Below are positions 17,550 through 26,949 of a DNA stretch of 64,000 bases, in pieces; position 1 is the first letter of the stretch, and each line of letters begins with the position of its first letter. The DNA lies in contig CAMCMP010000006.1 in NCBI GenBank assembly GCA_945876095.1, positions 62,001-126,000 on the forward strand, given 5' to 3'. This DNA comes from Chitinophaga pinensis (GTDB lineage: Bacteria > Bacteroidota > Bacteroidia > Chitinophagales > Chitinophagaceae). The notes under the pieces were generated by a model that did not search any database, was not told where the DNA came from, and saw only the letters and a list, made by a program, of their open reading frames with translations. Position numbers and translations under genes: made by a program.

Positions 17550-17996
17550 ATGATTATTAGAGAAGCTAATATTGAAGACATAAAACAAATTCAAATTGTA
17601 AGAAATTCTGTAATTGAAAATACCCTTTCTGACCCTAATTTAGTATCAGACAAAGATTGTGAAGAATTTATTTTAGTAAGAGGAAAAGGTTGGGTATGTG
17701 AAATAGATCAAGAAATTGTAGGCTTTGCAATTGCCGACTTGAAAGAAAATAATATTTGGGCATTATTTTTAGACCCAAGGTTTGAGAGAAAGGGAATAGG
17801 ACAAAAATTACATAAAACAATGTTGGAATGGTATTTTGCACAAACAAAAGATAAAGTTTGGTTAGGGACAGCTTTTGATACAAGAGCAGAAAAATTTTAT
17901 AGAACAGCTGGATGGAAAGAAGTTGGTACTCACGGACCAAAAGAAATTAAATTTGAAATGACCTATAATGAGTGGATTTCAAATTCAAAAAACTAA
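17550..17996 (+). CDS. GNAT-family N-acetyltransferase
   Basis: A 148-residue cytoplasmic acetyltransferase. The acetyl-CoA binding motif is visible in FLDPRFERKGIGQKLHKTML (RKGIGQK is the pyrophosphate loop, about residues 81-87), preceded by the beta-4 strand NNIWALFLD. The C-terminal FYRTAGWKEVG is the typical beta-6/beta-7 region. Length is standard for a single GNAT domain. Substrate (small molecule or protein) cannot be read from sequence. Confidence 0.88.
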   Translation: MIIREANIEDIKQIQIVRNSVIENTLSDPNLVSDKDCEEFILVRGKGWVCEIDQEIVGFAIADLKENNIWALFLDPRFERKGIGQKLHKTMLEWYFAQTKDKVWLGTAFDTRAEKFYRTAGWKEVGTHGPKEIKFEMTYNEWISNSKN

Positions 17997-18049
17997 AAAA
18001 GATTTTGAAGATTTCAAATGAACGTCTAAGCTGGTAATAAATTTTTTAT

Positions 18050-18859
18050 ATGAAAAAAATATTTTTTATTCTTTTTATTTATGCTTTAACCTCTTTTTCA
18101 ATAAATAAAGATGAACCTTTCGATGGTAAAGACTTTAAAAAAGAATATGCTAAAATTAAAGGAGACTTATATGTCAGCAAATGTGAAGTTTCAAACTTGC
18201 AGTATAGAAATTTTCTTTCAGATTTGATGAATTCGAATCAAAAAACTATCTATCAAATCTGTTTACCTGATACCTTGTGCTGGAGGACTCCATCGAATAA
18301 TAACGAGCCATTTATTAAATATTATTTTCGCAATGAAAGCTATGACAATTATCCAGTAGTTGGGATTAGTTTTGAAGCTGGAAATCAATATTGTAATTGG
18401 TTAACTCAAAAATACAATCAAGAGCCGAAAAGAAGATTTCGAAAAGTATGTTTCAAGTTATTGACAAAAGAGGAGTGGATATTTGCTGCTAGAGATTCGG
18501 ATTCCTCAAAAGTATATACCTGGGGAACAGGTTTTATTCAAAACAATCGAAAGCAATTTCTATGCAATTTTAACCACACATCATTTATCTATGATTCTAC
18601 TTCAAAGAAACTTAATGAAGTGCCGAATACAGACAATCATTCTTTCATAACAGTTCCAGTCAAATCATATTATCCTAATTCATTCGGATTATATAACATG
18701 TGCGGTAATGTGGCCGAGATGACAAGTGAAAATGGTATTGCAAAAGGAGGCAGCTATTTAGAATCTGCTTACAATGTTAGAATTGATAGTGAAAAAAATT
18801 ACACGAAGCCGCAAGCAGATATTGGATTTCGAGTAGCAATGGAAATTATTGAAAAATAA
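18050..18859 (+). CDS. SUMF1/formylglycine-generating-enzyme-like exported protein
   Basis: A 269-residue protein with a signal peptide (about residues 1-18) and a SUMF1/EgtB/PvdO-type fold. Signature segments include VSKCEVSNLQYRNFL (near 43-57), YPVVGISFEAGNQYCNWL (near 102-119), the LTKEEWIFAAR segment, YNMCGNVAEMT (near 217-227) and the C-terminal IGFRVAMEI. The paired catalytic cysteines of true formylglycine-generating enzymes are not recognisable, so it is more like the gliding-motility or structural members (GldJ/GldK type) than a sulfatase maturase. No partner genes are adjacent. Confidence 0.82.
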   Translation: MKKIFFILFIYALTSFSINKDEPFDGKDFKKEYAKIKGDLYVSKCEVSNLQYRNFLSDLMNSNQKTIYQICLPDTLCWRTPSNNNEPFIKYYFRNESYDNYPVVGISFEAGNQYCNWLTQKYNQEPKRRFRKVCFKLLTKEEWIFAARDSDSSKVYTWGTGFIQNNRKQFLCNFNHTSFIYDSTSKKLNEVPNTDNHSFITVPVKSYYPNSFGLYNMCGNVAEMTSENGIAKGGSYLESAYNVRIDSEKNYTKPQADIGFRVAMEIIEK

Positions 18860-18930
18860 ATAATCTATTGAATAGAGTGATTAGTTGTTTTCTATTAAAT
18901 TAATTTAAGTTGGGAAAAGAATAAATCAAG

Positions 18931-19080
18931 ATGATAAAAACAATTGTAACGTTCTCACCTTTAACAATTATATTATTTATTACCTGCCAAACTAACTCCA
19001 CATCTGGGTTAAGTGAAAACAAACTATCTGGTATTAACTTCAATAATCAAGCAAAAGGAGGGATACTGCTCTATCCTTAA
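18931..19080 (+). CDS. Small putative lipoprotein
   Basis: A 49-residue frame too short for most gene callers. It opens MIKTIVTFSPLTIILFITC, a lipoprotein-like signal with the candidate acylated Cys19 in FITCQTN. The rest is polar. It may be a small lipoprotein or the N-terminal stub of a lost larger gene. There is a modest purine-rich stretch before the ATG. No family recognised. Confidence 0.35.
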   Translation: MIKTIVTFSPLTIILFITCQTNSTSGLSENKLSGINFNNQAKGGILLYP

Positions 19081-19146
19081 TAATAGGTTTAATTTTGCCT
19101 AGGAATTGCTTAGTTAAAACGCTACCGCTTATATTATAATTTATCT

Positions 19147-20289
19147 ATGACAGAAAAGACCCCTATCGCAGACAATCAACGAATGCCAATCATTGACATT
19201 TTGAGAGGCTGGGCTTTATTTAGTGTCATCATAATTAATTATATAACAATCTATAACTGGAACAATCATAGACTAAAAAACGAAACAGACAATTTCAGCA
19301 AGATCTTAGAAAACACATCCGAAATTATTTTAGGTTCTAAAGGCTGGTCATTATTAGCTATTTTGTTTGGATATGGGTTTTCAGTATTACTTAAAAATAT
19401 TAGTGGCAGTGGTCATCCCAATTATATATTCTTTGTAAAGCGAATGATTTGGCTATTATTAATTGCAATTATCAATACAATCTTTTTTGGAGGAGATATT
19501 CTCCATGACTATGCGCTTTTAGGATTTATATTATTACTCTTTTACAACTTTAGTTGCCAATCAGTTTTTATTATTGGATTATCCATTTTATTATTAACTC
19601 CTTTTTTACAATCCTATTTGGGAAATCATCATTTATTATTCCTTCCTAAAGAACGAGATAACTTTTATCAACTATATAATAACAATAATTTGACAGATCA
19701 TATAAAAGCTAATTTTTTTATGAGATACCAATGGATGCTTCGTTTAAGTTATTCCATCATATTTCACTTAATTCAATTAGGTTGCCTTTTAATTGGTGTT
19801 GCTCTGCACCGTAGTAATTACCTTTTACTATTACAAACTAATTTGAAATTATTAAATAGATTTTTAATAATAAGTTTATTCTTATCAGTTTCACTATATC
19901 TTCTTCAGTTTTATATTGAAAAATTTGAATGGAAATTAAATGATTACTACAATATCTATTATCCTGAAAAACTATGTATTATGGTTTTTACTTCTTCGGG
20001 TATTATCTGGTTTTATGTATCTGGAAAAGTAAAAAAACTCTTATCGAATTTACAAGCAATCGGTAAAATGACTCTTACAAATTATTTAATACAAAATATT
20101 ATTTCGTTTGTACTTTTCATTTACCTAAAACCAAATTGGACTTTACAATGGTACTTAGTAACAGCTTGTGTCATTTTTATTAGCCAGGTTTTTATTAGCA
20201 AATGGTGGCTTAAAAAATATAACTATGGTGTATTGGAATGGCTATGGCGTTGTTTAAGTTATGGAAGAATTTTTCAGCTTAAAAAGTAA
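19147..20289 (+). CDS. DUF418-family membrane protein
   Basis: A 380-residue multi-pass membrane protein. The N-terminus (PIIDILRGWALFSVIIINY) and the C-terminal helices (NYLIQNIISFVLF and GVLEWLWRCLSYG) are typical of the DUF418 family, which is distantly like membrane acyltransferases. About ten hydrophobic helices are visible. The biochemical role of the family is unsettled. The next gene starts 67 bases after its stop codon when the internal ATG at 20357 is used. Confidence 0.85.
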   Translation: MTEKTPIADNQRMPIIDILRGWALFSVIIINYITIYNWNNHRLKNETDNFSKILENTSEIILGSKGWSLLAILFGYGFSVLLKNISGSGHPNYIFFVKRMIWLLLIAIINTIFFGGDILHDYALLGFILLLFYNFSCQSVFIIGLSILLLTPFLQSYLGNHHLLFLPKERDNFYQLYNNNNLTDHIKANFFMRYQWMLRLSYSIIFHLIQLGCLLIGVALHRSNYLLLLQTNLKLLNRFLIISLFLSVSLYLLQFYIEKFEWKLNDYYNIYYPEKLCIMVFTSSGIIWFYVSGKVKKLLSNLQAIGKMTLTNYLIQNIISFVLFIYLKPNWTLQWYLVTACVIFISQVFISKWWLKKYNYGVLEWLWRCLSYGRIFQLKK

Positions 20290-20356
20290 ATATTGGTCCG
20301 GCGTTCGTATTAAACCAATTACACCTAGCCTGTTTATAAATTATATTAAAAATAAA

Positions 20357-20986
20357 ATGAATCCGAAAGTTGATAAATATTTAGTGGATGGTTGCATGCG
20401 CTGCAAATACGGAGGTACTCCGAAGTGTAAAGTAAATAATTGGATTAATGAACTAGAAGAGCTTAGAAAAATTGTTATAAAAAGTGGATTAATCGAAGAA
20501 CTAAAGTGGGGGATGCCTTGTTATACGTTCAATAATAAAAATATCTTAATGATAATAGCTTTCAAAGAATACGCATGTATTAGCTTTTTTAAGGGTATAT
20601 TATTAGAAGACAAAGAAAAGCTTTTGACGGCGCACGGAGAAAATTCTCAGTCAGTAAGAATGATAAAATATGCTGACTCAAAGCAAATCATTCGACAAAC
20701 TAGCTTAATAAAGGCTTATATTAATGAGGCTATTGAAATTGAAAATTCTGGAAGGAAGGTAACCTTTAATAAAAATCCAGAGCCAATTCCTGAAGAACTA
20801 ATGGTGGAATTCAGCAAAGACTTGAAATTTAAAAAAGCATTTTATGAATTAACAGCTGGACGTCAAAGAGGTTATATAATTTATTTTTCGCAACCAAAAG
20901 GCACTCAATCAAAAATAAACAGAATTGAAAAATATAGAGAAAACATTTTAAAAGGAAAAGGATTAAACGATCGACAGAGCAACTAA
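20357..20986 (+). CDS. YdeI/OmpD-associated family protein with DUF1801 domain
   Basis: A 209-residue cytoplasmic protein. The start at 20357 is preferred over an upstream in-frame ATG at 20261, which would add 32 residues and overlap the DUF418 gene. An N-terminal Cys cluster (GCMRCKYGGTPKCK) could bind metal. A DUF1801 domain follows (LKWGMPCYTF and the ISFFKG segment). The C-terminus (AGRQRGYIIYFSQPK) is the bacteriocin-protection/YdeI-type tail. Function is not established. A second, single-domain DUF1801 protein lies at 40322. Confidence 0.8.
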   Translation: MNPKVDKYLVDGCMRCKYGGTPKCKVNNWINELEELRKIVIKSGLIEELKWGMPCYTFNNKNILMIIAFKEYACISFFKGILLEDKEKLLTAHGENSQSVRMIKYADSKQIIRQTSLIKAYINEAIEIENSGRKVTFNKNPEPIPEELMVEFSKDLKFKKAFYELTAGRQRGYIIYFSQPKGTQSKINRIEKYRENILKGKGLNDRQSN

Positions 20987-21059
20987 AAAATCGATACTCA
21001 ATTATAAAAACGATTTGGAAAAACATAAACACAATTAAAAAAAATATTTACCATCAGCG

Positions 21060-21842
21060 ATGAACGAGCAAATTGAAAAAATCAGAAAATCCATAGAACC
21101 ATTAAGACAAGAGATAATTAATCATCCAGTCTATTCATCAATTAAAGACATAGATGACTTAAGAATATTTATGCAATACCACGTATATGCTGTATGGGAT
21201 TTTATGTCTTTGCTAAAAATTTTACAAAACAATTTAACCTGCACCACTATTCCTTGGTTCCCAAAAGGTTCGGCAGATACAAGGCACCTTATAAACGAAA
21301 TTGTTGTGGGGGAAGAATCAGATGTTGACTTAAACGGCATTAGAAAAAGCCATTTTGAAATATATCTTGATGCCATGATACAATGTGGAGCTGACATTTC
21401 AAAGATTGAAACATTTACAGAAATATTGAAAAATACCGGCGACTTCAGCTCAGCATTTAAAAGTTCAGAAACCCCAAAAGAAGCAAAAGACTTTGTTGAC
21501 TTGACATTTAAAATTATTGGAAGTAACAAAGATTATTTACAATCAGCCATTTTCACTTTTGGGCGCGAGGATTTAATTCCTGGAATGTTTATTTCAATGG
21601 TAAATGATATTCATAGCAAATTCCCAGATGACATCTCAATTTTAAAATATTACCTCGAAAGGCACATAGAGGTTGACGGTGATCACCATAGTCATCTAGC
21701 ATTACAAATGACTTCGAACCTATGCGGGACCAATCCAATATTTTGGGAAGAAGCCGAAAGGGCAACAATTGTATCTTTACAAAAGCGTATAGAACTTTGG
21801 AACGGAGCGCACAGAGAAATTATAAATAAAACTAAAGATTAG
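21060..21842 (+). CDS. DUF3050 family protein, heme-oxygenase-like fold
   Basis: A 260-residue soluble helical protein. The opening segment EPLRQEIINHPVYSSI followed by FMQYHVYAVWDFMSLLK is characteristic of DUF3050, a family thought to share the heme-oxygenase-like/TenA helical fold. Conserved acidic and His residues (for example in HYxxRHIEVDGDHH-like spacing near residues 200-212) could form a metal site. Reaction unknown. The next gene begins four bases after its stop, implying co-translation with the small muconolactone-isomerase-like protein. Confidence 0.85.
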   Translation: MNEQIEKIRKSIEPLRQEIINHPVYSSIKDIDDLRIFMQYHVYAVWDFMSLLKILQNNLTCTTIPWFPKGSADTRHLINEIVVGEESDVDLNGIRKSHFEIYLDAMIQCGADISKIETFTEILKNTGDFSSAFKSSETPKEAKDFVDLTFKIIGSNKDYLQSAIFTFGREDLIPGMFISMVNDIHSKFPDDISILKYYLERHIEVDGDHHSHLALQMTSNLCGTNPIFWEEAERATIVSLQKRIELWNGAHREIINKTKD

Positions 21843-21846
21843 AGTA

Positions 21847-22104
21847 ATGAAAAGATTTATGCTTAATATCCTATTAGAAGGATTAGACACTGAAACCAGA
21901 ATGGCACTTTTGCCTAAAGAACAGGCTCTAGTAAAAGAATTAGAAGAAAATGGAACAATAGTAGATACTTTTATCAAATTGGATATGTCTGGAATTTTCA
22001 TGGTTGTTGTTGGGAATGATATTGAGGAGGTACATTCAAAGCTATCAATCTTACCTTATTATCCATATATGAAAATAGAAATTATACAACTGAGAATGCC
22101 ATAA
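21847..22104 (+). CDS. Muconolactone isomerase/YciI-like small protein
   Basis: An 85-residue ferredoxin-like alpha/beta protein. The pattern MALLPKEQALVKELEENG followed by a hydrophobic strand and a C-terminal LPYYPYMKIEI resembles muconolactone delta-isomerase-type domains, which often occur as stand-alone small proteins of unknown substrate. It directly follows the DUF3050 gene with four bases between, so the two likely act together. Fold-level assignment only. Confidence 0.65.
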   Translation: MKRFMLNILLEGLDTETRMALLPKEQALVKELEENGTIVDTFIKLDMSGIFMVVVGNDIEEVHSKLSILPYYPYMKIEIIQLRMP

Positions 22105-22165
22105 TTTCATAAAATCGATCACAAAGCGTTAATTAGCTATAAATTAACTGTCATTATACCCTATT

Positions 22166-22966
22166 ATGATTATGTTTCGAAATTTAAGGTATATACTTTT
22201 ATTGCTTTCCTTCCTTTTAGTTAACAAAAGTTTTTCACAGAAAAACGATCTCTTGTCAAATGAGATTCAGTTTATAAAACTTTACTCAAAGCTTCTTTCT
22301 TTTCCTCAAGAAAACTATGATAGCGTAAGCTATTATGCAGAAAAGTTTGAAAATGAATTTGCCCAATTTATCAAAAAAAATCCAACAACAATAGATTACT
22401 CTTTTAAGAATATTATTGATAGCAATATTTGCTGGATAAAAACTTCGGGCGATAAAAATTTTAGAATATACAGCTGGGATTCTTGGACAGGTGGATCAAT
22501 GCACATCTTTAAAACTATTTATCAATGGAAAAGCAATGGTAAAGTTTTTTCTAGCTTACCGCAATATGCAGAAGGCGATCTAGGAAGCTTTTGCTCTAAA
22601 ATTATTACAGTGCCAATTAATAATCAGTCTTTTTATCTTGCAATTACCAATGGTATTTTTTCAAATAAAAGTATGATGCAAGAAATTTCTACTTTCAGCA
22701 TTAAAGGAAATAAATTAGTTGATACCATTAAACTTTTCAAAACCAAAACAAAAAAGTTAAATCAAATAAGTGTAGAATTTGACTTTTTCAGTGTGGTTGA
22801 TAGGCCTGAACGTCCTTTAGAATTAATTAGCTATGATGAAAAAAAGAATATCATTTACATTCCGGTTGTTGATAATAATGGAAAAGTAAGTAATAAAAAT
22901 ATTTTATATCAATTGAAAGGGAGCTATTTTGAATTTGTTGGCATTGAGATTGGAAAACGTAAATAA
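22166..22966 (+). CDS. Exported protein of unknown function
   Basis: A 266-residue protein not assigned to a family. An N-terminal signal peptide (ILLLLSFLLVNKSFSQ, ending near residue 25) indicates export. The mature part has beta-rich, Asn/Lys-rich sequence with a central SWDSWTGGSMHIFKTIYQW stretch. The start is ATG at 22166, but an in-frame ATG six bases later is equally plausible. No partner genes with clear function are adjacent. Confidence 0.7.
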   Translation: MIMFRNLRYILLLLSFLLVNKSFSQKNDLLSNEIQFIKLYSKLLSFPQENYDSVSYYAEKFENEFAQFIKKNPTTIDYSFKNIIDSNICWIKTSGDKNFRIYSWDSWTGGSMHIFKTIYQWKSNGKVFSSLPQYAEGDLGSFCSKIITVPINNQSFYLAITNGIFSNKSMMQEISTFSIKGNKLVDTIKLFKTKTKKLNQISVEFDFFSVVDRPERPLELISYDEKKNIIYIPVVDNNGKVSNKNILYQLKGSYFEFVGIEIGKRK

Positions 22967-23004
22967 AAATTCAATTAAAGAAAGAGTCAACTAAACCTTG
23001 AAAA

Positions 23005-23511
23005 ATGGAAACCCGACCTAAAATCAATGTTTCACTTTCTCCGCTTGACAAAATATTGGAGTCAATTGGTAAGCTACTAATTATAATTATATGGTGATTA
23101 ACCCTTTTTGTTTATTTTAAACTGCCTACCATTATTCCCACCCACTTCAATGCTTCAGGCAAACCGGATGGTTTCGGAAATAAATTGACTATTTTAATTT
23201 TGCCAATTATAGCGACCTTACTATATTTCGGTTTAACAAAATTGAATCAACATCCTCACGCATTTAATTATATCAATTCAATAACTGAGGACAACGCTGA
23301 AAAACAATACACCATTGCGACAAGAATGTTGCGAGTTTTAAAAATATCCCTATTGGTTATTTTTTCTCATATCATACTATTTACTTATCTCACAAGCAGT
23401 GGTGTGTCAAATGGATTAGGGGTGGGTTTTTTGCCCTTTACTTTAGGAATAGTATTGATTCCTATTATATTTTATATTGGCCAGTCTATTAAGAAAAATA
23501 AAGTTTCCTAA
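23005..23511 (+). pseudogene. DUF1648-family membrane protein interrupted by an in-frame TGA
   Basis: A frame from the ATG at 23005 to 23511 encodes a DUF1648-type membrane protein: PTIIPTHFNASGKPDGFG (the family hallmark), then IATLLYFGLTKLNQHP and two or three membrane helices. Codon 31, at 23095-23097, is TGA, directly after a Trp codon inside the first helix. Translation restarting at 23185 would give a 108-residue product lacking the hallmark. TGA is used as a normal stop elsewhere in the window, so recoding is unlikely. Recent inactivation or an assembly error are the options. Confidence 0.75.
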
Positions 23512-23657
23512 TTTAAAATGATTTTCCCTTAAAAGACTGAACTTAGTATTTTGACTAATGAGTAGGTAAAATTTGTAGAGAAATTATTAAAGAATCGGCC
23601 ACCGCCTAAAATTGGATTGCAAAACCACTAGACAAATACTACATAAAAATATATTTT

Positions 23658-25595
23658 ATGAAAAAAAATTTCAATTTTTTAAAAAGAGTACTATTAATTT
23701 TTGCATTGCTGACTCAATTACAAACAGAGGCACAATCAGATTTTAGCATTAAGGATTCTCTTATAAAAATAGAAAACACAAAAGATAAAACTGTAAAAAC
23801 GAAGGTTTCCCTTAACATAGCTTATAACCTAGTAAATTGGAATTCAGACTCATCCTTAATGTTTTTAAAAAAAGCTGAAGATTTAGCAAAAGAAATAAAT
23901 AACACTAATCTCCTTGAAAGTGTTTATTCTGCTTATGCAACAGCTGAAAATACTTTTACAGCCAATTACACTTCTGCACTATATCATGCTTTTGATTATT
24001 TAAAATATAGAAAAATTAATGTAGAAAATAGTGAATTTAAGCCAAACCTTAATGATCCCTTTAATGGCAAAAATCCTTTTAATCGTAACTACTTTTTACT
24101 TGCCTATATTTACGCCAACCTTGGTAACAAAGCTAAATCTGAAGAATATTTAAAAAGAATTGATGCTGAAATACTTGACCCTAATTCTTCTTTAAATAAA
24201 GTTTTGGACGATAGGACGCGAAGTAGACTTACTGAATACGCTAATGTTTGTATCCTTAATGACAATTTGGAGGAGGCAAAAAAAATGATGCCAACTATTA
24301 TGAAGATCAATTTGCGATATCCCTATTTAAAACAATGGGGATATCCTTATATAATTGACGGGAATCTAAATCTTAAATTAAAAAATTATGAAATAGCCGT
24401 CAACAACTATAAAAAAGCATTGCCTATTCAATTACATATTAAAAGAATAAAAGGTGCGATTGAATCCGCTTTTGGTATCGCTGATGCGTATCAAAAATTA
24501 AACATCCCTGATTCAAGTTTGAAATATTGTAATCTGGTAATTGAGTTTTCAAAAAACTATAATAATGCTAAAGGCGTCCTAAATACCTATTATATTTTAG
24601 CAAAAATATATAACTCCAAAGGAGATGATAAATTGGCCTATCATTTTTTCGAAGCTGCAAAAAATATTAATGACAGTTTATATAGTAGAAATAATATTTA
24701 TGAAGCTCAAAATTTTGCGTTGAATGAACAAGAAAAAAATGATGCACTAGATGAGCAGAAAAAGAAATCAAAGCAACTATTGGCTATCATAGGATGTTTA
24801 TTCATAATGTCCATTGTAATTATAGTACTTATTCAGAAATCTGTCCAAAAACGTAAATTCAGTAAATTAGAAGAAGCAAGGAAAAACAATGAATTACTAG
24901 CAGCCAAAAATTTACAATTGGGGTTTTTGCCTAAAAATCTACCACAAAGAGAAGACATTGACATTGCTACACATATTCAGACTTCTACTGAAGTAGGAGG
25001 AGATTATTATGATTTTATTACTACTTCCAATAATGCCCTATTGTCAATATGTGGTGATGCAACTGGACATGGGGTAGCCTCTGGTATAATGGTCTCAGTT
25101 ACAAAAGCAAGTTTGTATACTATAACAGAGTCTAAAACTGATTTGATTTTGAAAAAATTAAATGAAGTAGTGAAAAACATTGATTTAGGCACATTGAGAA
25201 TGAGTTTGAATATTGTAGAAATCAATGAAAATAAAATTTCTATGTCTTCTGCAGCAATGCCACCCATCTATTTATTTAAGGCGGCAACTGGAAAAGTAGA
25301 AGAAATTAAACAATCGAATCTGCCGCTTGGAGGACTTAAAAAAGAAATGTATGATACGATTGAGAAAAATTTTGAATCAGGCGATGTATTCATGCAGTTA
25401 ACAGATGGATTACCTGAAGCCCCCGATTCCCAAAATGAGATGTATGATTATCATCGAGTACAAAATCATTTAGAATCAGTTGGGACTAAATCTGCCGAAG
25501 CAATTAAAAATTCTTTTATTTTGGAAGCAGATAAATGGCTAGGTGGCAAAAACAATCCCGACGATATCACTTTTATAATTATAAAGAAAAAGTAA
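23658..25595 (+). CDS. TPR-containing SpoIIE-type (PP2C) protein phosphatase
   Basis: A 645-residue sensor-type serine/threonine phosphatase. A signal peptide (to about residue 26) leads to a periplasmic block of tetratricopeptide-like helical repeats (about 40-350), one membrane helix (about 372-394, AIIGCLFIMSIVIIVLI), a short coiled coil and a cytoplasmic PP2C/SpoIIE domain (about 430-645). Metal-binding motifs are visible: EVGGDYYDF, CGDATGHGVASG, QLTDGLPEAPD and NPDDITFIII. Such proteins often dephosphorylate anti-sigma-factor antagonists. No partner switch genes are adjacent, so the target is unknown. Confidence 0.88.
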   Translation: MKKNFNFLKRVLLIFALLTQLQTEAQSDFSIKDSLIKIENTKDKTVKTKVSLNIAYNLVNWNSDSSLMFLKKAEDLAKEINNTNLLESVYSAYATAENTFTANYTSALYHAFDYLKYRKINVENSEFKPNLNDPFNGKNPFNRNYFLLAYIYANLGNKAKSEEYLKRIDAEILDPNSSLNKVLDDRTRSRLTEYANVCILNDNLEEAKKMMPTIMKINLRYPYLKQWGYPYIIDGNLNLKLKNYEIAVNNYKKALPIQLHIKRIKGAIESAFGIADAYQKLNIPDSSLKYCNLVIEFSKNYNNAKGVLNTYYILAKIYNSKGDDKLAYHFFEAAKNINDSLYSRNNIYEAQNFALNEQEKNDALDEQKKKSKQLLAIIGCLFIMSIVIIVLIQKSVQKRKFSKLEEARKNNELLAAKNLQLGFLPKNLPQREDIDIATHIQTSTEVGGDYYDFITTSNNALLSICGDATGHGVASGIMVSVTKASLYTITESKTDLILKKLNEVVKNIDLGTLRMSLNIVEINENKISMSSAAMPPIYLFKAATGKVEEIKQSNLPLGGLKKEMYDTIEKNFESGDVFMQLTDGLPEAPDSQNEMYDYHRVQNHLESVGTKSAEAIKNSFILEADKWLGGKNNPDDITFIIIKKK

Positions 25596-25874
25596 GCTGA
25601 TGATAAATGGCATATCAAAATTTATATTTGATGAAAATTAAATTTTGATTCGTAATCCTAAATATCCTTACTTTTCCAAGCGTTTTTTAGCAAGTGGTTT
25701 AATTTCAGAATATCTTTCTAAATGATGAGAGAGGGTAAAATGTTTTAAAAAATTAGAAGTTTTTTATAATTTTAAGTTTGGCGAAGTGATTTTTCTTTAA
25801 CTTTCAATGCCAATAAATTAAAGTTATTAACTGGTTACTTTATAAAATTCATGTTAACATTTAAAAATTAATCT

Positions 25875-26894
25875 ATGCGTTTACTATTTATTATTTCAAT
25901 CGCTTTAACGATTGCTTCCTGTAAACAAAATCCTACTCCAAATGGTCCGTTAGTAAATGACTATTTTAATTATGGAGATTCTGTTGAATCGGCTGGTGTA
26001 AAAATGATCCCCATTAAAACACCTGTTGGTGATTTTAAAGTTTGGACAAAACGTTTTGGAAATAATCCCAAAATAAAAATACTTCTACTTCATGGTGGTC
26101 CAGCAATGACACATGAATATATGGAGTGTTTTGAAACTTTTTTCCAAAGACAAGGATTTGAATTTTATGAATATGATCAACTTGGATCTTACTATAGCGA
26201 TCAACCTAAAGATAGCAGCCTTTGGACAGTTGACCGTTTTGTTGAGGAAGTAGAACAAGTTAGACAAGCTATAGGAGCAGACAGTTATAATTTCTACCTA
26301 CTTGGAAATTCATGGGGTGGCATTTTAGCTATGGAGTATGCATTAAAATACCAAAAGAACTTAAAGAGCTTGTTAGTAGCTAACATGGTAGCAAGTGCTC
26401 CTGAATATGCAAAGTATGCAGAAGAAGTTCTTGCTAAACAAATGAAACCAGAAGTTCTTGCTGAAGTTAAAGAGTTAGAAGCAAAAAAAGATTTTGCTAA
26501 CCCTCGCTATATGGAATTACTTATGCCAAATTTTTATAAAGAGCATTTATGCCGTTTAAACGATTTTCCTGATGCCTTTAACCGCTCTATGAAACATGCA
26601 AATGGCGAAATATATACAATGATGCAAGGTCCGAGCGAATTTGGAATCAGTGGTCGCTTAGCTAATTGGGATATCAAAAACAGATTAAAAGAAATAACTG
26701 TTCCTACATTAATGGTAGGTGCTAAACATGATACAATGGATCCTAAAGCAATGGAAGAACAAAGCAAGATGGTGAAAAAAGGACAATTCCTTTATTGCCC
26801 TAATGGAAGTCATCTATCAATGTGGGATGATCAAAAGGTTTTTATGACTGGCGTTATTAAATTTATTAAAGACGTGGATACAGGAGCTTTTTAA
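25875..26894 (+). CDS. Proline iminopeptidase-like S33 hydrolase, lipoprotein
   Basis: A 339-residue alpha/beta hydrolase of the proline-specific S33 peptidase type. A lipoprotein signal (LTIASC, acylated Cys16) places it on a membrane. Oxyanion motif HGGP lies at residues 73-76, DQLGSYYSDQP near 101-111, and the nucleophile elbow is GNSWGG with Ser146. The acid is in KHDTMDP and the base in NGSHLSMWDD, near the C-terminus. Length and motif order fit proline iminopeptidase. It likely removes N-terminal proline from peptides outside the cytoplasm. An aminotransferase gene follows after a 55-base gap. Confidence 0.88.
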   Translation: MRLLFIISIALTIASCKQNPTPNGPLVNDYFNYGDSVESAGVKMIPIKTPVGDFKVWTKRFGNNPKIKILLLHGGPAMTHEYMECFETFFQRQGFEFYEYDQLGSYYSDQPKDSSLWTVDRFVEEVEQVRQAIGADSYNFYLLGNSWGGILAMEYALKYQKNLKSLLVANMVASAPEYAKYAEEVLAKQMKPEVLAEVKELEAKKDFANPRYMELLMPNFYKEHLCRLNDFPDAFNRSMKHANGEIYTMMQGPSEFGISGRLANWDIKNRLKEITVPTLMVGAKHDTMDPKAMEEQSKMVKKGQFLYCPNGSHLSMWDDQKVFMTGVIKFIKDVDTGAF

Positions 26895-26949
26895 AATATT
26901 TATTACAATAATCAGTACTTGCATCTAGTAACAAAAGAAACTCTATAAT

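Noticed and set aside
23095..23097. TGA read as Trp or selenocysteine in the DUF1648-like gene
   Set aside because: Other genes in the window end normally in TGA, and no selenocysteine insertion structure was recognised; a broken gene is simpler.
25668..25763. Minus-strand 31-codon tail ending PLAKKRLEK before the S33 peptidase
   Set aside because: No start codon, no recognisable domain, bounded by stops; could be a gene remnant but the evidence is too weak.
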